DNA from: an uncultured bacterium | GTDB lineage: Bacteria > Patescibacteriota > Minisyncoccia > Phycocordibacterales > CAIZIN01 | Length of the DNA stretch: 13,519 bases | NCBI GenBank assembly: GCA_903933085.1 | Contig: CAIZIN010000055.1 | Coordinates: 1-13,519, forward strand | Reading direction: 5' to 3' | Position numbers and translations under genes: made by a program | Part shown: piece by piece, positions 8,317-12,201 of the stretch | Position numbering within the stretch: position 1 is the first letter of the stretch | Layout of the letters: every line of letters starts with the position of its first letter | The notes under the pieces: generated by a model | The model's database searches: none | Told to the model about the DNA's origin: nothing | What the model saw: the letters and a program-made list of their open reading frames with translations, nothing else

Positions 8317-8325
8317 TGTTATAAT
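8317..8325 (+). promoter_or_regulatory. Extended -10 promoter placing the start codon at +1
   Basis: TG-T-TATAAT (TG at 8317-8318, hexamer at 8320-8325) is a perfect extended -10. No good -35 is present; the C8 tract occupies that region. The ATG at 8333 lies 7 nt after the -10, so the mRNA probably begins at or within 1-2 nt of the start codon and is leaderless. Confidence 0.7.
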
Positions 8326-8332
8326 TTGAAAT

Positions 8333-9475
8333 ATGAAATTTGAAGGGAGGCCCATAGAATTAAGGCCATTAGACAATCTAGAAACCAAAATTAGTGATGG
8401 TGATTTATTAGAACATAGCAACCTTGAGGAATTAAAGGAGTTATTTTCAAATATAAAGAACTGCCCTGAAGACAAAGAGTCCGCTCTTAAAATTAAGCAA
8501 ATGTTGGAGGATATGTCAGATAGAGGCGATGTGGCTTTTTTAACTATTTTAGAAGAGTTCTTCAATATCGATAGCAGTGAATATTTAAAACTTAAAAGTA
8601 TTTTTTCTGAGACAACAAACAGTGCATTGTCTGGTAATCAAGAATCTTCATCTTTACTCCTAAAGATCGTTACAAGATACGAGGAATACTCTACAGACCT
8701 ATTCGAGACAATGAAAGAAAAAAGTAAAGTGATTCGGGTGGATTTTATTGAGGGGGTAAATAAGATGTTGGAAGAAAATGGTACTGAGTATGATTTAGCT
8801 AAGGTAGCAGAAATTGTTAATAGTATACAAATTAATTTTTTTACCTCAAATTATTTTTCTAGAAAAAATGTTCAGGGAGGATATATGCCGAGACATAAGG
8901 TTTACATTAAAATTGATAAAGGTGTTTTTCCAACACAATACAAAAATGCAATGTATCATGAATTACTTCATGCAATAACCGCAGACTTAGAAAACATATT
9001 TTCTTTTGAGGGTGAATCTAATAATCTAGCGAACCGTGGGACACAAAGCGATGGTCTAGAATTTAGAGGAATAAAAACCAAAAGATTCGAATGGTTAAAT
9101 GAAGCTGTTACAGAAAATCTTGCAACTTATCTTTCAAAGCAAAGTTCGCCCAGATTTCAGTCTTTTTCTTATGAGCAAGAAAGGAATATGTTGGATATTT
9201 TAATTTCCAAAAAGAAAAAAGGGGTGGATTTGGATTTAAACTCATTCAATAAAACCTATTTTCGTGTTCTCAGAAAAAACAACGGGAATGACCTTGATAC
9301 TAATAATGATTGGAAAAATTTAAATGAAAAAATTGATGAGGCATTTTGTCCAAGGTTTTTAGTTAAACTAGATCTATTTATTGAAAAAAACGGTATTGAT
9401 AAAGCAGTTAAAATTATTGAAACCTGGGAAAACGGAAATCCAAACACCGATGATATCACTTATCTAGATTGGTAA
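8333..9475 (+). CDS. Putative gluzincin-type zinc metalloprotease
   Basis: The 380-aa product has the zinc-binding signature HELLH (H209, E210, H213) in a hydrophobic helix (AMYHELLHAIT) and, 43 residues later, WLNEAVTENLATYLS, whose NEAVTE (256-261) fits the third-ligand helix of gluzincins; E257 is the likely zinc ligand and E210 the general base. The N-terminal about 200 residues are acidic and mostly helical with no recognised domain; the C-terminus (about 275-380) is charged and also unassigned. No signal peptide or membrane segment, so the enzyme is probably cytoplasmic. Its substrate is unknown. The gene is AT-richer than its neighbours, is flanked by identical C8-tract 11-mers, has an extended -10 promoter 7 nt before the ATG, and diverges from the 104-aa gene. 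The zincin fold is well supported; the family is not identified. Confidence 0.85.
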   Translation: MKFEGRPIELRPLDNLETKISDGDLLEHSNLEELKELFSNIKNCPEDKESALKIKQMLEDMSDRGDVAFLTILEEFFNIDSSEYLKLKSIFSETTNSALSGNQESSSLLLKIVTRYEEYSTDLFETMKEKSKVIRVDFIEGVNKMLEENGTEYDLAKVAEIVNSIQINFFTSNYFSRKNVQGGYMPRHKVYIKIDKGVFPTQYKNAMYHELLHAITADLENIFSFEGESNNLANRGTQSDGLEFRGIKTKRFEWLNEAVTENLATYLSKQSSPRFQSFSYEQERNMLDILISKKKKGVDLDLNSFNKTYFRVLRKNNGNDLDTNNDWKNLNEKIDEAFCPRFLVKLDLFIEKNGIDKAVKIIETWENGNPNTDDITYLDW

Positions 9476-9528
9476 TATTATTTACTTAATATTTCCCAAG
9501 CTCCACAGTAGCATGGCCGAGTATCAAT

Positions 9529-9553
9529 TACTTGGAAACTAAGTCCCCAAGTA
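9529..9553 (-). other. Hairpin in the trmD 3' region
   Basis: Arms TACTTGG (9529-9535) and CCAAGTA (9547-9553). On the minus strand the stem extends by four pairs, two of them G-U, to 11 bp with loop TTA; on the plus strand those two are A-C mismatches. It is therefore best read as an RNA hairpin downstream of trmD. There is no U-tract, so it is not a clear terminator. Confidence 0.5.
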
Positions 9554-9569
9554 TTCCCAACTACTATGA

Positions 9570-9587
9570 GGTACAGTTAACCGTACC
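9570..9587 (-). other. Second hairpin in the trmD 3' region
   Basis: GGTACGG-TTAA-CTGTACC on the minus strand: seven pairs, one a G-U that is an A-C mismatch on the plus strand. It follows a G8 run directly after trmD. With the hairpin at 9529-9553 it may protect or end the trmD mRNA. I see no canonical terminator between trmD and the metalloprotease gene. Confidence 0.5.
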
Positions 9588-9594
9588 CCCCCCT
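9584..9594. repeat. C8-tract 11-mer, right copy
   Basis: TACCCCCCCCT, identical to 8289-8299. It lies between the metalloprotease gene and trmD. Confidence 0.6.
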
Positions 9595-9609
9595 ATTTTG
9601 TATAACAAA

Positions 9610-10335
9610 TTACTTCCCTGCTCTCCACTCATCAATAGCCTTGTGATTTCCCGACTTGAGAATCTTTGGTATGCGATGTTTTTTACCTTTATATTCTAAA
9701 ATTTCTGGGCGGGTGTAGGCGTCGTGGGAGGCGATTCTTTTCTCTTCGACGGATTTTGAGTTGCCGAGAACTCCTTCGATCTGTCTTGAAATTGAATCAA
9801 TCATTACCATAGCTGGAAGTTCCCCACCGGTGAGTACATAATCCCCGATTGAAATTTCATCTCCTTTAAATATTTTTTTTACCCGAGCATCAATCCCCTC
9901 ATATCGCCCACAAACAATAATCACATGATCATATTTCTTAGAAACCTTTTCGGCATAAGCATTCGTAAATTTCTCCCCACCAGGACTCAAATGAATTATT
10001 CTGTAATTTTTTATCTTTGAATTCCTTTTATTAATTTTTCTTTTTTCTTTTTTAATTTCCTTCAAAGCTCTTTCAATTGCATTTATTACAGGAAGAGCTT
10101 GAAGGAGCATTCCTGGACCTCCTCCATAAGGCTTCTCGTCCACCCTCAAATAGGGCTTCTCATCGGCTTTTCCATTTTTTGCACGCATCCTTGCGGCTTC
10201 TGTGGGCTTGGCGAAATCTCGTGGATTATAAAATTTGAACTTAATTAATTTGTTTTCTTGAGCCCGCGCCAAAATAGACTCATTTAAATATGAGGTAAAA
10301 GATTCTGGAAATAACGTGATGAGGTGGAAGGTCAT
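9610..10335 (-). CDS. trmD: tRNA (guanine-37-N1)-methyltransferase
   Basis: SPOUT-family methyltransferase that makes m1G37 in tRNAs and so prevents frameshifting. Clear TrmD motifs: VDEKPYGGGPGM (65-76), IHLSPGG (114-120), CGRYEGIDARV (142-152), EISIGDYVLTGGELPAMV (160-177), YTRPE (207-211) and SGNHKAIDEWR (228-238). The trefoil-knot SAM site is intact. Departures from the family: about 16 extra residues before GGGPG, containing a near repeat of DEKPY (59-62 and 66-70); a lysine-rich insert at about 91-110; a shortened loop between VLG (189-191) and YTRP that lacks the usual DSF-x-x-G-L-L segment holding the catalytic Asp (E. coli D169); and a C-terminus ending just after WR (241 aa; E. coli 255). 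It has its own promoter and is separated from rpsP-khpA. Confidence 0.97.
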   Translation of the reverse strand: MTFHLITLFPESFTSYLNESILARAQENKLIKFKFYNPRDFAKPTEAARMRAKNGKADEKPYLRVDEKPYGGGPGMLLQALPVINAIERALKEIKKEKRKINKRNSKIKNYRIIHLSPGGEKFTNAYAEKVSKKYDHVIIVCGRYEGIDARVKKIFKGDEISIGDYVLTGGELPAMVMIDSISRQIEGVLGNSKSVEEKRIASHDAYTRPEILEYKGKKHRIPKILKSGNHKAIDEWRAGK

Positions 10336-10384
10336 ACTTAAATTAAAAATTTAAAATGAAAAATTAAAAAATGATACGGATATA

Positions 10385-10413
10385 AAAATACCAGAAAACA
10401 GAGGGTTTGTCAA
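10385..10413 (-). promoter_or_regulatory. Probable trmD promoter
   Basis: Minus-strand TTGACA (10408-10413), 17-bp spacer, TATTTT (10385-10390, 4 of 6). The -35 directly abuts the terminator of the upstream 146-aa gene. The predicted leader is about 45 nt of AT-only-like sequence with no Shine-Dalgarno. Confidence 0.6.
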
Positions 10414-10448
10414 AAGAAAAACCCGCAACCTCGAAAGAGAAGGCGGGC
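10411..10448 (-). terminator. Intrinsic terminator of the 146-aa gene
   Basis: On the minus strand GCCCGC pairs with GCGGGT (10443-10448 with 10421-10426, one G-U), with an inner CTC/GAG stem and a 4-nt loop, followed by TTTTTCTTTT. It begins 2 nt after the TAA stop of the 146-aa gene. Confidence 0.85.
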
Positions 10449-10450
10449 TT

Positions 10451-10891
10451 TTAGCGCTTGAAGAAAAAGTAGAAACTAGGAAGACGAACTCCCAAACACT
10501 TAAGTGGAATGTTTTCCCTATCAAATTCTTCTATTATGAATGGCTGAAGACTCTGAAAGATTACATTTTGAAGATCATCTTCAAGAAGCTCACGAAAAGG
10601 CGCCTCCCCATTAGCGTATTTTAGACTCAGAATAAGAGTAAATGCTCTTCCTGGCCAATTAATATTTGCGACAATGTCATCTGTAACGATGAATAGATAA
10701 TCAGGGGCATCCATAAGTGTCGGAACCGCTTCATTGTAAGCATTTGCCGACCTTATTAATATAGGTTGCAATAAGTCCAGAAAGGCATTCTGTTTACTTT
10801 TCACCAAGACCCGAGCTTTTCCCAACTCAGCCTTGTGCTTTCTTTCGTCTTCCATCGCCTTAAGCACGTTCTCAAAAAATGATGCATTCAT
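10451..10891 (-). CDS. Hypothetical 146-aa protein
   Basis: Family not recognised. The N-terminal 35 residues are charged and helical (FENVLKAMEDERKHKAELGKA), followed by a helical stretch to about 60 and a mixed alpha/beta region containing DYLFIVTDDIVANINWPGRAF (64-84) and LQNVIFQSLQPFIIEEF. It ends in the aromatic/basic tail SFYFFFKR. No signal peptide or transmembrane helix. It is a single-gene unit: a good promoter at 10964-10991, a predicted leader of about 66 nt and a terminator 2 nt after the stop. It occupies the position between khpA and trmD where rimM is found in many bacteria, but shows no resemblance to RimM that I can see. Confidence 0.75.
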   Translation of the reverse strand: MNASFFENVLKAMEDERKHKAELGKARVLVKSKQNAFLDLLQPILIRSANAYNEAVPTLMDAPDYLFIVTDDIVANINWPGRAFTLILSLKYANGEAPFRELLEDDLQNVIFQSLQPFIIEEFDRENIPLKCLGVRLPSFYFFFKR

Positions 10892-10963
10892 AGAAATTGT
10901 AGGTTCTTAATCATCCAATGAATTTGCAACATACAAATCGATTAGAATCTCTGTCTGAATCGA

Positions 10964-10991
10964 ATATTATTCTTTTGCGATATTTTGTCAA
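10964..10991 (-). promoter_or_regulatory. Promoter of the 146-aa gene
   Basis: Minus-strand TTGACA (10986-10991), 16-bp spacer, TAATAT (10964-10969, 4 of 6). It starts right after the khpA-side terminator at 10997-11027, as expected for an independent unit. Confidence 0.7.
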
Positions 10992-10996
10992 TTGCA

Positions 10997-11027
10997 CAAA
11001 AGCCCTACACAAAGTGCAGGGCTTTTG
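10997..11027 (-). terminator. Intrinsic terminator of the rpsP-khpA unit
   Basis: CAAAAGCCCT (10997-11006) pairs with AGGGCTTTTG (11018-11027) and continues through CAC/GTG around a 3-nt loop. The single imperfect pair is A-C on the plus strand and G-U on the minus strand, so the 14-bp stem is continuous in the minus-strand RNA. The U-run is short (TTTT) but the hairpin is very stable. Confidence 0.75.
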
Positions 11028-11036
11028 ATTCTTCTT

Positions 11037-11158
11037 TACCCCGCCCAGATATTTTTCTGCTGAAAAATTCCGTGCGCTCGACTCGCGCCGTCGCGCTCCG
11101 TCTTTCAGTTGGGTCCTATCCCAACTGAACCCTTAAATACATAAGGAAGGGCGGGGTG
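11037..11158 (-). repeat. Multi-hairpin element downstream of khpA
   Basis: A perfect 9-bp closing stem ACCCCGCCC (11038-11046) / GGGCGGGGT (11149-11157) encloses at least three separate hairpins: ATTTTTC/GAAAAAT (11051-11068), a perfect 10-bp TTCAGTTGGG/CCCAACTGAA (11104-11129) and CCTTA/TAAGG (11131-11146). It also holds a GC-rich block (11071-11100) of overlapping CGCG/GCGC inverted repeats, unlike the AT-rich surroundings. It folds as a cloverleaf-like multibranch in either strand. Placed between the khpA stop and the terminator, it would be in the khpA 3' UTR. No ORF is supported. It may be a dispersed palindromic repeat or a structured RNA. Confidence 0.6.
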
Positions 11159-11196
11159 TAGAAAAACATAGTCACTATCGTTTCTTGTTTTTCTAC
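11158..11196 (-). other. Inverted repeat across the khpA stop codon
   Basis: GTAGAAAAAC (11158-11167) and GTTTTTCTAC (11187-11196) form a perfect 10-bp stem; the 19-nt loop holds a smaller ATAGT/ACTAT repeat. The right arm contains the khpA stop. It is probably a 3' hairpin of the khpA mRNA. Confidence 0.5.
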
Positions 11197-11492
11197 AGAT
11201 TCTCCAAAACCTCGTCTACTGATTTCATAACGACTTCTTTCTTGCCTCCTTCCGGTTCGTTAATCTTTAGGTTTACACGAGCGTTATTCTTCATTCCCAC
11301 AACTCGGAGTAGTGTTCGGATAGCCTTTGCAGTATTACCTGATCGGCCAATCACCTTACCCATATCAATCGGGTCAACCGCAAGGGTTAGAAGTACCCCC
11401 ATCTCGTCTACTGTACGTACAATCACAACTTTGTCAGGATTGTCTACAAGACCTTTGATAACATAATCTAAAAACTGTGCGTCTCTTTCCAT
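11193..11492 (-). CDS. khpA: KH-domain RNA-binding protein KhpA
   Basis: Small single-KH RNA-binding protein, in other bacteria the partner of KhpB and involved in cell-division or elongation mRNA control. The 99-aa product has the canonical GKVIGRSGNTAKAIRTLL (45-62) with the GxxG loop G49-R50-S51-G52, preceded by FLDYVIKGLVDNPDKVVI typical of this family. It is about 20 residues longer than the common 75-80 aa form because of a charged C-terminal extension (EPEGGKKEVVMKSVDEVLENL). It lies downstream of rpsP, the standard neighbour. The gap to rpsP is unusually long (204 bp) and holds the second three-way-junction element. A GGAAG lies 16 nt before the ATG, too far for normal initiation. Confidence 0.93.
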   Translation of the reverse strand: MERDAQFLDYVIKGLVDNPDKVVIVRTVDEMGVLLTLAVDPIDMGKVIGRSGNTAKAIRTLLRVVGMKNNARVNLKINEPEGGKKEVVMKSVDEVLENL

Positions 11493-11547
11493 CGTGTTTT
11501 ATTTATTACTTCCTTTTGGGAAGACTATTAAATCTTTTACTGACTTT

Positions 11548-11631
11548 ACCCTACTAAGTTTTTGTCATCACAATTTCTTAATGATTAAGAAATTGCAGGG
11601 CTGGAAGCCAATGACAAAAATTTTGAAGGGT
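11548..11631 (+). repeat. Three-way-junction palindromic element, copy 2
   Basis: An 84-bp element between rpsP and khpA, read on the plus strand to match copy 1 read on the minus strand. The outer arms are the same: ACCCT/AGGGT, ACT/TGA internal loop, AAGTTTTTGTCAT (11556-11568) with ATGACAAAAATTT (11611-11623). The only arm difference makes a G-U pair on this strand. The inner hairpin has 11-bp arms CAATTTCTTAA/TTAAGAAATTG (11571-11581 with 11585-11595); it differs from copy 1 at most positions of the arm but stays fully complementary. The small hairpin is GGCT-GGA-AGCC (11599-11609), one pair longer than in copy 1. This orientation is antisense to rpsP-khpA. Confidence 0.8.
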
Positions 11632-11696
11632 TAACTATATAAGTATATCAAGAAAATCGAAAAGCAAAAACTTTTTCTGTGGAATACTTTTTAAAT

Positions 11697-12137
11697 TTAT
11701 TCCGCAGTTTTTTCTTCAACAACTGGAGTAACCTCTTCTACTGCAGGTGTTGCTTCAGGAGCAACCTCCTCTACTACTTCTTCCACAGCAGGAGTCTCTT
11801 CCTTTTCAGTAACCTTGGCTACCTCTTCTTTTTTTGGAGCAACAACTTCCTCTTCCTTCTTTTGAGGAACATTCTTTGGAAGCTTGTTTACTTTCTCACC
11901 TTTAATAATACCTTTCTTAATAAAAAGATTGTGAAGTGTACCTGTAAGCTGTGCACCTTGTGACATCCAGTATTTTACTCGATCTGCTTTCACCTCTCCT
12001 TTGTCGCCTCGAGGATCGTGATTACCAAGCACTTCTAAGAACTTACCACTCTTTGTTGAGTTTTTTGAGTCAGTAAGAACAATACGAAATGTTGGAACAT
12101 TCTTTCGTCCTGTACGTTGTAAACGGATTTTTAACAT
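11697..12137 (-). CDS. rpsP: 30S ribosomal protein bS16 with acidic tail
   Basis: Small-subunit protein bS16: MLKIRLQRTGRKNVPTFRIV, then GKFLEVLGNHDPRG and DRVKYWMSQGAQLTGTLHNLF, all diagnostic. The conserved body covers about residues 1-88. The remainder (92-146) is a low-complexity tail rich in Glu, Val, Pro and Lys with a repeated TPAVEEV (115-121 and 130-136), giving 146 aa against about 82 in E. coli. I chose the ATG at 12137, not the in-frame ATG at 12173, because the protein then starts exactly as bS16 does and because a promoter -10 (12145-12150) lies between the two ATGs. The start is 7 nt after the -10, so the mRNA is probably leaderless. First gene of the rpsP-khpA unit. Confidence 0.97.
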   Translation of the reverse strand: MLKIRLQRTGRKNVPTFRIVLTDSKNSTKSGKFLEVLGNHDPRGDKGEVKADRVKYWMSQGAQLTGTLHNLFIKKGIIKGEKVNKLPKNVPQKKEEEVVAPKKEEVAKVTEKEETPAVEEVVEEVAPEATPAVEEVTPVVEEKTAE

Positions 12138-12144
12138 AGGCCAT

Positions 12145-12173
12145 ATATTAACAAATAATGAATGAATGGTCAA
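12145..12173 (-). promoter_or_regulatory. rpsP promoter, predicted leaderless
   Basis: Minus-strand TTGACC (12168-12173), 17-bp spacer, TAATAT (12145-12150). Only 7 nt separate the -10 from the rpsP ATG. The -35 overlaps the -35 of the divergent RNase R promoter. Confidence 0.65.
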
Positions 12174-12195
12174 TACTTGCTGTTTATGTTATAGT
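12167..12195 (+). promoter_or_regulatory. RNase R promoter, predicted leaderless
   Basis: Extended -10 TG-T-TATAGT (TG at 12187-12188, hexamer 12190-12195, 5 of 6) with the -35-like TGGTCA (12167-12172) 17 bp upstream. The GTG start at 12202 is 6 nt after the -10, so the transcript should begin at about the start codon. It closely resembles the -10 of the metalloprotease gene (both read TATGTTATA). Confidence 0.65.
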
Positions 12196-12201
12196 GCGTT
12201 T

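Noticed and set aside
9476..9500. Plus-strand terminator for the metalloprotease gene (AATATT inverted repeat)
   Set aside because: Only six A-T pairs with an 8-nt loop and no U-tract; too weak to call.
9507..9566. tRNA-Ser-like fragment (ATGGCCGAG followed by TTGGAAA and near-complementary ends AGTAGCA / AACTACT)
   Set aside because: The anticodon stem does not pair properly in the tRNA register, there is no D-stem partner and no T-arm, and the length is about 60 nt. The stem there is better explained as the trmD 3' hairpin.
7131..11631. Integron attC sites as an explanation for the two palindromic elements
   Set aside because: attC sites also have conserved ends and a variable middle, but the required GTTRRRY/RYYYAAC core sites are missing and the elements do not flank cassette genes head to tail.
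12138..12173. N-terminal 12-residue extension of bS16 starting at the upstream ATG
   Set aside because: The family starts at MLKIRLQR, and the rpsP -10 box lies inside the proposed extension, so it would not be transcribed.
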